Source: Hirsutella rhossiliensis | Lineage: Eukaryota > Ascomycota > Sordariomycetes > Hypocreales > Ophiocordycipitaceae | Reading direction: 5' to 3' | Assembly (NCBI RefSeq): GCF_020360975.1 | Contig: NW_025408670.1 | Location: 248,001 to 312,000, forward strand | DNA length: 64,000 nucleotides | Part shown: positions 24,585 to 35,090 of the stretch, piece by piece | Layout of the letters: the number at the start of each line of letters is the position of its first letter | How positions within the stretch are numbered: the stretch's first letter is position 1 | Program-made: the position numbers and the translations under genes | The notes under the pieces: model-generated | Databases searched by the model: none | Seen by the model: the letters and a program-made list of their open reading frames with translations, nothing else | What the model was told of the DNA's origin: nothing

Positions 24585-25336
24585 AACCGAACAACAGCTC
24601 TCTCTGGATCTGCGAGGACGGCGTTGTTTTCCGCGTCTCTACAAAGTGAGACTCAGGGTTCTACCCCGCGCCGGAACCGGGAAGTAACTCAATTACAGAT
24701 TCCAATGGGTTCTTGGTGATACCTCTGGTTTGGGTAAAGCGCAATCTTCAAGCGTTGGAGAATGACGCCCAATCACTTATGAGACCACTGTTTCTGATCC
24801 GTAGGCCGATGAACCATCAGGTCAGTACCTACAGTGGGGTACCGGGATTTCAAAGAGTTAGGTTCGGGACTGGAGCTTGGTTGCCCGACAGAAATGAGGG
24901 CACCGGTAGAAATGGTCGGAGAGTATGGTTTTGGGACCCAAAGGAACGCAATGCAACATAAGTAAGCCAAGTTTCACGACATACTCGACGGCATCCTTAT
25001 AGTGTTCATAATTCATTTTTGGGACATGAGAATCCAAGCTCGAAGCTCGATATATGCGACGCAGTTCTCTCCCTTCGCTCATTCACACACACAGAGCCAC
25101 TCATTCGGATACAAAACACGGGCACGAACCGGTGCAGTAATATGACGGCTCCCCTGAAGAAGCCGAATAAACCGAGAAAACGTGTGTTCTAGTTGATATC
25201 TCGGTTCATTCTGATGTCTGATCCAAGCAGACCTATACGACGTGAGATATTTCTTGGGGTCGGTCCACATGCATATAGGGGTCCAGGGGAGAAAGTGGTA
25301 GGAAAATCTAGGGAAAACGCTGCATGCTACCGTACA
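24585..25336. other. intergenic with a weak relic
   Basis: No intact gene. The minus strand at about 24858-25020 reads MNYEHYKDAVEYVVKLGLL, which has coding flavour and could belong to the decayed minus-strand gene to its right, but there is nothing to identify it. Confidence 0.4.
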
Positions 25337-25789
25337 TCAAATGGCGATGCATGAACCATGTGCGCGGCGGGTTCGACACGGAACCGCCAAAGCATGCGTA
25401 GCATTGAAGGTGCAATCATCCTGTGACAAGTCGTGCGCAACCTCACACTTCAGTGGCATAGAGCGCATCCTCATTTGCCCGGCAGCTCGGGCAGGTTGCA
25501 GCAAATTCCAACCTGCGATGCTACAGCGAGCTGCCGCTCCAGAAGATAGTTTTAGCAGAATGAAATCTACAAACAGTCGATGGTTGCAGCAGCCGGATAA
25601 CTCCAAGTCGATTTTGTTCATATCCTCGTCCACCCCTATCCCGTTGATGAGTAGATTCCTTTCATGGCCGAAATACGTCCTGCCAGTCCCCGTAACATCA
25701 AGTCTCACAAATAAGCGTGCTCAGATATTTTGCACGAAGTCGATGCCTTGACGATGGAGCCAGGGGAAAGACCACGGAGTCACACTACC
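25337..25789 (-). pseudogene. decayed gene fragment with an in-frame stop, family not recognised
   Basis: One minus-strand frame reads WSFPWLHRQGIDFVQNI, a TGA at 25721-25723, then ARLFVRLDVTGTGRTYFGHE and DEDMNKIDLELSGCCNHRLF before a final stop at 25337. The sequence flows across the stop, and the stop fits a CGA to TGA change, a C-to-T transition of the repeat-induced-mutation kind. No family is known to me. Confidence 0.45.
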
Positions 25790-25954
25790 TCAGGGGCAGT
25801 TGTTTCGCATCCTCGTGATATACAAAGGATATAACTACTTGGCCGTGAGCATTATCGGCTTCGATTGCCAGATTCTGGGTTGACTCAGAGAAGTTCCTCT
25901 TTACCAGTACCCAACGTCAATAAAGAGGTGCTGAATATACCAGGGTCGAATAAT

Positions 25955-26152
25955 TTAGCCTTGCCATGTCCGAAATGACCCAGTGGAAATCTGTCCTTCC
26001 AAGTTTCTCCGTTCGTGTATCTGCGATAACAGTCCCGCCTCCATTTGATCCATTAATCGAGGGTCATAAATCGATCTATGAATAATTAGAGAATCGAGCA
26101 AAGACCGAAAAGCTTTGAACCCTGCCTTGGCCCCGCAACGTCTCTCCACCAT
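25955..26152 (-). CDS. short hypothetical ORF (65 aa), possibly a relic
   Basis: An ATG-started minus-strand frame with helical, charged composition (SIYDPRLMDQMEAGLLSQIH). It could be a 5' piece of the same decayed gene as 25337-25789, 170 bp downstream on the same strand. No domain. Confidence 0.25.
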   Translation of the reverse strand: MVERRCGAKAGFKAFRSLLDSLIIHRSIYDPRLMDQMEAGLLSQIHERRNLEGQISTGSFRTWQG

Positions 26153-26709
26153 GGTGCCATTTCGGTATGAGAGAGTGCGTACAGTGTTTGTACTTCAAAG
26201 CACTGTACATGGTGCCTTTCTCGATAGCTTTGAGAGCTCACACGAGCTCCTTTGTTCCTCAACGCATGGCCTTCAAGTTACGCAACATGCCCTGATAGAG
26301 CCAACACCCCCGCATAGAACCTGCTTTCGGACAAAGGACTTTTACGACAAGGGCCACCACATGGACATATTCTGCTCCTTTCATCAGCTGATTTTCGACT
26401 TTACTCGGGCTGCTCTCCGGCCTGATTGGTGGGCAGCTTAGCGCTAGATGACTTGGGCGAGACGGTGAGACTCAGTTCCGCAATGCAAAGGTACCTCGAC
26501 GCAGCCTCAAACCAACCCCTATCATCATCATCCATCACCTCCATATTTTCGTCGCACCGCCGGCAAAGCATCGCCCCTCGGTCGCGCTGGGCGGCCGTCC
26601 TGCCCCCGCACACGGCCGGTCCCTCTGGCGTCGCCTGCTCCGGCCTTGCCACATGTCCTCACTTGCCGGGCATCCTTTGTGCCGTGAACCCAGTCAGACC
26701 AGGTGCAAC

Positions 26710-29154
26710 ATGTCTTCCGACGACGCCTTCAAGTTCACGCGCCAGTCATCGTGGGAGACGTTCTCGGCAGCCGCCCACAGAGAACTTGTGCCGCCTCAAT
26801 TCGCCTCTCAGCTGCAGCATCTTGCATACAACGACAAGTATGTCATTCACTTCGACTTCGGCGACGTCGGTAAGCGCATACATCTGAACACGTGTCGCCG
26901 GGAAGCCGTGCCAACCCAAGACAGATGACGACTCGGCCGCCCAAGGGTTGGCCACCCTCTTGAGTCACCTCGAAGCAGTAGGGCTGCATACTGAGGTCAG
27001 GGCAGGCCATGACCAGTCCCTCTTGGTCTTCGTCAAAGCCCCGCGCGAGATTCTGGGCAATGCCGTCTACAAGTCCAGGTGAGCATGTCCCACTGCTGAA
27101 AGTCATCCGCCATGTCACTGAGCCCCTTTCAGGGTGAGGGATTGGCTCTACGGCGTTGTTGCCGAGCATCCGGGCGGCGGAGGCCAGACCATTGTCGATG
27201 CCAAATACGAGGCAGAAGACCTCCTTTCCATGCATCACTTGCTGAGCTGGCCAAAGGAGATGGGCGGCGCAGGCATCACCCCCGGATATGGACAGTTCAA
27301 AAACGTTCAATCCATGTTTCCACTCCATAACCCGCGCACCAGCCAGGCCCTACTCCGCTATCTCGGCAAGAAGCTGATTCTCAGAGACAACGACTTTGAC
27401 CAAATCCGCGACCTTCTCGGCGCAAAGGTCAGTTCACAGTCCGCCCGGAGACGGTGCAGACTGCTCTAACTTAATCCACAAACAGGCGGCGTTTTACTTC
27501 GCCTTTACTCAGACATATATCCTTTTTCTCATCTTCCCAGCCATAACAGGCCTGCTAGCGCGGGCCTTTCTGCCGTCCTACTCCCAGTTCTATACGATCT
27601 TGACCGGACTGTGGTGCACAGTCTTCGTCGAATACTGGAAGCTGAAGCAGACGGACCTGAGCATTCGTTGGAATGTCAAGGGAGTCGGCAATCACACGAC
27701 CGACCGCCCGCAGTTCAATTACGAAAAGGTCATCGTGGACGAGGTCGGCCGAACGAGACACTACTGCCCCAAGTGGAAGCAGATTGCCCGCCGGCTCGTG
27801 CAAATCCCATTTATACTCGTTGCTGCGCTGAGTCTGGGAGCCTTGATCGCCGTGATGTTTGCCATCGAGATTCTCATCTCGGAGACGTACGATGGACAGT
27901 ATAAGTCCTACCTGGTGTGTAGTGGACCGTTTGGTCGCCGCCGTTGCGCATGTTGGGCTCACGTTTCAGCAGGAATACCTTCCCACTGGCCTCCTCGCTA
28001 TCTTCCTGCCGTACATCAGCAATTTCCTGGAGGGTGCCGCTGCGGCCTTGACCGAGTTCGAAAACCACCGGACCGCCGACTCTCATGAGCGGTCCCTGGC
28101 GCAAAAGGTCTTTGTGCTGAACTTCACCACGCAGTACCTGCCCATCCTGCTCACCGCATTCGTCTACGTCCCGTTTGGCGACTTATTCGTCCCTTATCTG
28201 GAACGCGTCATCCGCTATGTCCTCAGCGACGCCGTCAAGTTTTCCGACATGCCCTTCCACGCCAACCCGAATCGCCTACAGCGCGACGTCATCGCTCTGA
28301 CAGTGACGGGCCAGATCTCGCATTTTGGCGAGGAGTTTCTTTTTCCCCTGATCAAGCAAAACTTGCGTTCTTGGTATCGCAACTACCGAAGCTCAAACTC
28401 GGTGGCGATCGCCTTGGATGGCATCTCTCAGGACGACCATCCAGAGGAAAAGGCGCTCCTTTCGGCTGCCCGCAGCCAGGCTACCCTACCGCCGTACGAC
28501 GTGCAGGCCGACATCTCGCAGATGGTTCTTCAATTCGGACATCTCGCGCTTTTCAGTCCCGTGTGGTCGCTGATGCCGATTGGATTTTTGATCAACAACT
28601 GGATTGAGCTGCGTTCCGACTTTCTCAAGATCTGCATCGAGCACCAGCGTCCCCCGCCGGTCCGGACAGACGGGATAGGTCCGTGGGTGCAGAATCTGGG
28701 GTTTCTGACCTGGCTGGGAAGCATTTCAACTACAGCCGTTGCGCACATGTTTGGGCCCAGCGTGCTGAACCTGGGGAGCTCTAGCAGTGTCCGCTGGTGG
28801 ACTCTGCCGGTCACAATTGTCGTCAGCGAGCATGTCTTCCTGGCCGTAAGGGCCATGGTGCAAGTGGTGCTCCAGAGAATCGGGTCGAAGCAGATCCGCA
28901 AGGAGAGGGACACAAAGTACCTGATAAGAAAGAAATATCTGGACGAACTCGAAAGAAATAAGAGCGAGATGCTCGGCCTCGGGGTAGAGCAGAGAGAGCG
29001 CCGCAAGTCCGTCTTGATGACCGCCGGCAACATGTTCTGGATGAGACAGGTCGAGGATGGAAAGAGTAAGGCGGTTGGCATCCAGCTCATCCAGATGCTC
29101 CGGAAACCTACAAACGGGGTGGTGAAGGGCAGCGAGAAGGGCAAAAAGGATTAG
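26710..29154 (+). CDS. TMEM16/anoctamin family lipid scramblase (fungal type)
   Basis: Membrane protein expected to scramble phospholipids in plasma or internal membranes; fungal relatives are nhTMEM16, afTMEM16 and Ist2. The exons are 26710-26869, 26925-27078, 27133-27427, 27486-27914 and 27970-29154, with in-phase introns, giving 740 aa (nhTMEM16 is 735). A cytosolic ferredoxin-like N-domain (to about 200) is followed by about ten membrane segments, including FENHR and VLNFTTQYLPILLTAFVY. By comparison with nhTMEM16 the calcium acidic residues are E468, D527, E559 and D563, but the expected fifth is Gln530 (ADISQM). An in-frame ATG at 26653 could add 19 aa. The C-terminus is lysine-rich. 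Confidence 0.93.
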
Positions 29155-29611
29155 ATGTAGATCGCGTCTGCCACTCCCTACGGGAATTCTTGAGTGTATT
29201 CGTACATCCACGAGGATGAATCAGGCGAGAGGGCGTAGGACTCGAGACGGCGACTCCTTATACACCGACGGGATGTTTTTTGTCGCCGATTAGTCTGCCA
29301 CGGCCTTGAAAGTTGGTTTCACTCATAGTCGTCGGCATGACCGCGCGCAGGGAATTTGCCCTGCAATGCCATGATCGACTTGATGGCGGCAAGACAAGAT
29401 ATGGAGGCGGCATGCGTGTGAGAGAAAATGGTATCACGCGATGCTGTGCGACGGAATTGCCCTTGCTCCTGGCTGCCTTAGTTTGCTTCCTCCCCTGCGT
29501 CTAGGGTATCGCCGGCCTGTGAACGGAGTATATCCCGTCTCCTCCTCTGAACCACCTTGCGGACCTCACAATCCAAGCTTCTCGGTGACGAGAGGCAGGG
29601 CAGGCGGTCGC
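29155..29611. other. intergenic, no gene seen
   Basis: 3' region of the TMEM16 gene and spacer before the FAD-oxidoreductase relic. Confidence 0.6.
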
Positions 29612-30170
29612 ATGACACGACCCGACGGGCTGGCGAACTTCTCGCGCAGCAGCGTCGCCATCATCGAAACCGGCTTGGCTGGGCTGACCACGGCCCATCT
29701 GCTGCAAAACAATGGGCAGGGGCGCTACCGGGTGACCTTGTTTGAGCAGGTAGATCCAAATCTCTCGTCGCCACGGGGGGACATGACATGATAACCACTG
29801 TTTGCGCCTAGGCCGACGAGCTCTCGTTCGCACGGCCTCGGTCGTCGTCGTGGATGAGAAAACGGGCGCCGTTGAGCGTGTCGATATCGGTGCCCAGGCG
29901 GGCCTGCTGCGCCTGTGCCGATATCTCGGCATTCCGCTGCACCGGTCCGCTTCTTCTTCGTCTTTGCGAAGGCGCTGCCTCGACGGCTGCGAGGGCCGAG
30001 GCCCCACGAGGCCCCACGAGACCGGCTCGGCGCCTGGAAGCCACTTGGTCCATGCCTCCAACCTGCACCGGACGCTGCCGCCCTGGCCGACCTCTGTGCT
30101 GCACTTGATGGAGCTTCTGCACCTTGCCGTCTGCCAGCACGGCATAAGGCGTAATGTGGGCTTTGAATAA
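29612..30170 (+). pseudogene. truncated, frameshifted FAD-dependent oxidoreductase
   Basis: The ATG at 29612 opens an NAD/FAD-binding start, VAIIETGLAGLTTAHLL, where the first Gly of the GxGxxG motif has become Glu. After FEQ a GTAGAT..CTAG intron (to about 29812) leads to ADELSF, then the frame shifts to ASVVVVDEKTGAVERVDI and LGIPLH, shifts again to PVRFFFVFAKALP, and shifts back to HASNLHRTLPPWP before a stop. The family runs to about 500 aa; only the N-terminal third or so is present. It is a dead copy of a flavin amine-oxidase-like protein. Confidence 0.75.
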
Positions 30171-30748
30171 ACATGTATATATTACCATTATCTATATTCA
30201 TCAACTCCTGCAATGCTCAAGAGCCTCTTCTCGGCATTAATCATGTGGTCCTTGACTATTGCTCTGTTAGGCAAGCCGTGGAATATATAAGCTCCCCTTG
30301 ACCCCCAAGCTCGTCGTAGTTGTCTCCCGTTTAGATGCAAGCTTATTATGCGAACTTACAAGTTACAACATCCTTCGTTGACCACCTAGCCGAACCAGAG
30401 TTTCAGATCTTTCCTCGCCGACACAATCCGCCCATGACCGCGCTTATCCTCGGGCCAGTCACACAAGCCTGGATAGTAATCAACTTCACACTTGGAAGTC
30501 AGTGGTTTTTTTTCCCTTGATGAAAGATGAAAGGAAGGAGAATTAATGCCAAGCCTGGGAGGAGAATAAACAAATCTTGGCAACTAGAAACCGCCGACGC
30601 GCTCCCGGAGCTTTGGTTCCTTGCATTTCGGTTGCGGCACGATGCGCACGTGACAAGCTGTCTCCTCGTACCTGGTAGCAAATGCGCGCATGAGGGCGGG
30701 GGCCGCAACCCGGGATCGACGACGCCCTAAGACCTACCCGACAGACAC
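30171..30748. other. intergenic, presumed promoter of the aminopeptidase gene
   Basis: An AT-rich half (30171-30350) is followed by a leader to the ATG at 30749. No gene is seen. Confidence 0.55.
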
Positions 30749-32886
30749 ATGTCGTGGCTGTCGAGCTTGAAAGGAGCCAGGGCTTTTGGACTCTGCCAAA
30801 CCACCTTTGCCAGCGCAGCCAGGCGGAGCTTCGCATCCATCAACATGGCGGCCAAGCGTGATCCGTCGACCCTCTCCAACTACCAAGCATGGCGCACCAC
30901 GCACACGACCGTCGCCTTCAAGCTCGACTTTGACAACAAGCGCCTTAAGGGCTCCGTCCTCTTGCAGCTCGAGAGCCAGACGGACAAGGAGAGCAAGGAA
31001 GTCGTCCTCGACACGAGATCCCTCAACGTCTCGTCGGTCAATGTCAACTCCAAGCAGTCAAAGTGGGAGCTGAAGCCCTTCTCCAACCCTCTGGGCGCCC
31101 CCTTACATATCGCTGTGCCCGATGGCGCGTCCAAGGGCGAGATTGTCGACGTCGCCATTGACCTGGAGACGACGGATAAATGCACCGCGCTGCAGTGGCT
31201 CACCCCTGCCCAGACGTCCAACAAGAAGCATCCTTACATGTTTTCTCAGTGCCAGGCCATCAATGCTCGGTCCATCTTCCCCTGTCAGGACACGCCTGAT
31301 GTCAAGTCGACCGTCACCTTCAACCTCACCTCGACCCTCCCCGTTGTCGCCAGCGGCGTCCCAGTCGGAGACCACACGGCCACTCCCGGCATCGAGAAGC
31401 TTTACAGGTTTGAACAAAAGGTCCCCATTCCGTCTTACTTGTTTGCCGTCGCGTCGGGAGATATCGTCACGGCACCTATAGGCCCTCGCAGCGTGGTCGC
31501 CACCGGTCCCAACGAGCTGGCCGACTGCAAGTGGGAGCTCGAGCGGGACATGGAAAAGTTCATGGACGTTGCCGACAAGCTCATCTTCCCCTATAAATGG
31601 GGCGAGTACAACGTTTTGGTTCTCCCCCCTAGCTTTCCCTACGGAGGTTTGCCGCTTAATTCCCCGAGATGTACTGGATCCTTGATCTGACTGGCCCCTA
31701 CAGGCATGGAAAACCCCGTCTACACCTTTGCCACTCCGACCATCATCAGCGGAGATCGCGAGAACGTCGACGTCATCGCCCATGAGCTGAGCCATAGCTG
31801 GAGCGGAAACCTCGTCTCAAATGCCAGCTGGGAGCATTTGTAAGTAGCGCCGAGGTCCCACAACACTCGTGGCCACATGCTAACGATGTGCAGCTGGCTG
31901 AACGAAGGCTGGACCGTCTATCTCGAGCGTCGCATCTTGGCCGCCATCCACGGAGACGCCGCGTTTGACTTTTCCTCCATTATCGGCTGGAGTGGACTTG
32001 GTAGGGCCGACTCAAATGGTGGCGAGGTGCATTCGATGCTAATGGGAAGCAGAGGACGCCGTCGAAATGTTTGGAAAAGACCACGAATACACCAAGTTGG
32101 TCATCAGTCACGACAACGTAGATCCCGAGGACGTCTACAGCCAAATAGCTTACGAGAAGGGCTTCCACTTTCTCTACTACCTCGACCGGCTGGTGGGCCG
32201 CAACAACTTTGACAAGTTCATTCCTCACTACTTCACCACGTGGGCTAGAAAGTCACTCGACTCGTTTGAGTTCCGGAACACATTTTTGGACTTTATGCAG
32301 AGTCTCAACGACGAGGAACTCAACGAGAGGGTGGCGACCATTGACTGGGATGCCAAGTTCTTCTCGCCAGGCTTACCCCCAAAGCCCGATTTTGACACCA
32401 CCATGGTAACCATGTGCTACGACCTAGCGGAGAAGTGGAAGGACACGGTAAGCTCCCCAAAGCAGCCTCCAAATGCGTACATGATCTGACCAAGGACTTT
32501 AGTCGTTCGACCCGAGCGCGGGCGATATTGAGTCTTTCACGGCCAACCAGAAGCTCGTCTTCCTCGAACGGGTGCAACAGTGTGCCAGTTTAAGCCCCGA
32601 GCGAGCTCAGCTCATGGGCAAAGCTTATGATTTTATCTCGTCAAAGAACGCCGAGCTCAAGACGGCCTACTACCTCGTCGCCCTCAAGGCGCAGGATCCC
32701 ACTAGCTTTTACGGGGCGGCCGAGCTGCTGGGAACGGTGGGGCGGATGAAGTTTGTCCGGCCGCTGTTCCGGGAGCTCAACAAGGTGGACAGGCAGCTCG
32801 CCCTGAATACCTTTGCGAAGAACAGGGACTTTTACCACCCCATCTGCAGGGGCATGGTGCAGAAGGACTTGGGCATCCAGGACTAG
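30749..32886 (+). CDS. leukotriene A4 hydrolase / M1 aminopeptidase
   Basis: Zinc metallopeptidase of the M1 LTA4H branch (yeast Lap2 type), which removes N-terminal residues from peptides and can hydrolyse epoxides. The exons are 30749-31646, 31704-31839, 31894-32000, 32053-32447 and 32503-32886, giving 639 aa. The GGMEN substrate motif (about 299-303) straddles the first intron. Zinc ligands are HELSH (about 327) and the Glu of LNEGW about 19 residues after the second His. The LTA4H C-terminal helical domain follows. The first 32 residues are Arg/Ser/Ala-rich with no acidic residue and look like a mitochondrial presequence. A second ATG at 30845 (MAAKRDPS) would give the usual cytosolic form. 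Confidence 0.94.
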
Positions 32887-32942
32887 GAGTAGTACGTGAG
32901 GCTATGTGGTGGCAAGGCCACTCAGATATACATGCGGAAACC

Positions 32943-33337
32943 TCAGTTTAGCCATGATGAATCACGCATACTGTCCGCCCACGACTGGCGCTCAGCGCGC
33001 TCGAATTTCCGCACGGAATGCACGTCCTTTGCGCCAAAGTTGCCATAGAGGTGTGGGAAGCCGTCCTCCCAAATGACTGAATCGGCCAGGTTGCCGAGGT
33101 CAAATTTCAACAGCCATAGGCTAGAGGCAGCGGCGAAAAACAAATCAGCCGTGGCGGGGACCTTTTCGGCGTGAGCACTTTGTACCTGTTGTCCACTGTC
33201 GGCTGTCTTACCTGGTTACTCGTGCTAAGGTGCACGAAGCCGTCGGCTTTGTCGAGATCAGAGAAGGGATACTCGGCCGGGATTGGGTCTTGGGGCGCGG
33301 ACGGGAGTATCTTGTAGACATGTTTGACTTGCTCCAT
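32943..33337 (-). CDS. DUF952 family protein
   Basis: Small cytosolic protein of unknown biochemical role; the family has a compact alpha/beta fold distantly similar to glutathione-transferase-like proteins. The exons are 33337-33212 and 33161-32943, with a 50-nt GTAAGA..AAG intron, giving 114 aa. Typical family features are YKILP at the start, FSDLDKADGFVHLST, then LLKFDLGNL and FPHLYG. It is convergent with the aminopeptidase gene (3' ends 56 bp apart) and divergent from TEN1 (starts 255 bp apart), so the latter two may share a promoter region. Confidence 0.88.
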
Positions 33338-33592
33338 TGCGACGAAGGGATGTTGAAGTGAACCATGGGAAACCCGAAATCCGGGTGGGGGGTCAAACGT
33401 GCTGCTGTGGAGCTCCAGGGTAGGAGACGGCGCCACGTCAACCCATCCAATCCGTTAATTACATCTCTATGGCTATTTTCTCACCTCATCTCTCATCCAT
33501 CCACTCCCGCAAGATGTTGAACTGACGATTCTTCCACGTCGCACAGGGCGATAAAGCCATGGACTTCAGTTCGTATCACTGCCCCCATCATC

Positions 33593-34060
33593 ATGTCTCG
33601 AGGGCCCCTCCCCTCGCAGCTCTGCCTGCTGTCTTCATTACCTGACCGGACAGAGCGGGAAAAGGTCCGGTTCTTGGGATGGTACGTTCAAGAGCGAATC
33701 TCAAGAGAATTAGGTTCGCGACGAAAGGTCTAGTCTCCGGGCTCATGCTCATGGCTCTGCAGTGTCACGTCCTTCTCCCCGGCCTCCGCTTCGCTGGCGC
33801 TCGGTCACTTGTACCCCAAAGGTAGCAACGTCGTCGTGTCGGTCAACCTCGAGCTGGTGATTGAGACGCTCCAACCAGGGCTGACACGCATCGGTGAGTG
33901 GGTGAACGTTATTGGGTACGTGCTGGCGAAGCCCAGGTCCTCGGCCCCCGGCTCCGGGGATCGGGATGGGTCTTCTGCCCACGTTCAAGCACTGGTCATC
34001 TGGCCGACAGGACCTTTGGATATCCAGCACTACGAGAAAAGCTTCGAGGCGGGGCCGTGA
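33593..34060 (+). CDS. TEN1: TEN1, subunit of the CST telomere-capping complex
   Basis: OB-fold protein that with STN1 (and CTC1/Cdc13-like partners) protects chromosome ends and helps lagging-strand fill-in. The exons are 33593-33681 and 33763-34060, with an 81-nt intron GTACGT..GCAG that splits a Cys codon, giving 128 aa. Recognised by the opening MSRGPLPSQLCLLSSLPD, then VRFLGCVTSF, a beta-rich core NLELVIETLQPGLTRIGEWV, NVIGY, and the ending VQALVIWPTGPLDIQHYE. Length and layout match filamentous-fungal TEN1. The first exon is only 29 codons and the family evolves fast, so it is easily missed. Confidence 0.88.
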
Positions 34061-34579
34061 GGGCGTTTCCATCCTATATTCCGGGCAAAATATCTCGAAT
34101 GGACGGATCAAGATGCCGTCGAACGAGAAACGGCGTGCAGCAGGAACATCGACACAAACGGGAAGCTTGCCACCCGTATGTCCCCAGCTTGAGGGATCCC
34201 GACCATTCACACCACGTGAATAAAAGCAAGTCCATTCTCACATGCCTTCTAGGCAAAGATGGAACGGGTAACCGTTCAATGGGTTGACACCGCCATCACG
34301 TGGCAGACCTCGGCCGTTAAGGGACTTGCCGTTGTGAGGCCCCGCCAGTGTTCCCTTTCACAGCCAGCAATACCGGAGATTCCTGCGTGTCTGATTCGTC
34401 ATATTCTCCTGACACGACGGAAAGAGCAAAAGACTCAAGCCTCAAAGGTGTTCATATGGTGGGCCGCGTGACAGTCTCTCCACTCCCTCCCGTGGGTGAT
34501 CCAACTCAGGAGTTGTGACTTCTCGGCGGACTCCGGCCCCCAAGCTTGCGTCATTTCGGCAGCAAGCATTCGACTCGCA
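34061..34579. other. intergenic, no gene seen
   Basis: Space between the convergent 3' ends of TEN1 and the small conserved gene at 34580-35090. Confidence 0.6.
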
Positions 34580-35090
34580 TTAGCCTGAGCCGGCCGGCTT
34601 CGGCGCGCGGCGACGGTCGTTGTGATTGCGGCGGCTGCTTCCCCTGTCGATGGTTTCTCCGGGCCCCCGAGAGACAACGACGGGCTGATGGAGCGGTCTC
34701 TTGAGCGCCTTCGCTGGATTCTCCTGGATTTTGGCCGCCATCTGTCTATCCCACAGCTGCCTCGACTTGCGGCAAATGTCGTCAATCTGCTCCTGAAACG
34801 CGCCAGGGCTCGTGTCAATCGAAAGCTGGACGAGCCATGGGCAGGTGTTGCACGGGCTTACATCAGTCAAACAAGCGCCCGGCGTCGAAATCAGAAAGCC
34901 GTCCTCGCCCTACACACCGTTCAACGTCAGCAAGCTTTGTCTCAGCTAGCACAAGCTAGAGGCTGGGTACTTGGAAGGTGTACGGCCGAACCGTTGCTTG
35001 GGGCCCAAGGTGATATTGCAGCTCCTGTGTGATGATCTTTCTGTGGATGTCCAGATGAGGAATCCAGTAGCGGTTCAAGGAGGACGACAT
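34580..35090 (-). CDS. small conserved fungal protein of unknown function
   Basis: Proposed exons are 35090-34971, 34909-34862 and 34792-34580, giving 126 aa. The first intron is needed to leave a stop; the second (GTAAGC..TTTCAG, 69 nt) is in frame, and splicing it restores the natural joint CLTD-EQIDDICRKS. The N-terminus reads RYWIPHLDIHRKIITQ then ATVRPY and GEDGFLISTPG, followed by a helix rich in Lys/Gln, KRPLHQPVVVSRG, and a basic disordered tail. It looks like a family conserved in ascomycetes, perhaps a nucleic-acid- or complex-associated adaptor given the basic tail, but no function is claimed. Confidence 0.75.

Noticed and set aside
25360..25395. GGGTTCGAC with a small hairpin, tRNA B-box-like
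   Set aside because: No A-box, no cloverleaf arms and no acceptor stem; it lies in a decayed reading frame.
27915..28088. Read-through of TMEM16 exon 4 past 27914
   Set aside because: The continued frame loses homology at once, whereas removing 27915-27969 restores YKSYL-QEYLPTGLLA in line with the family.
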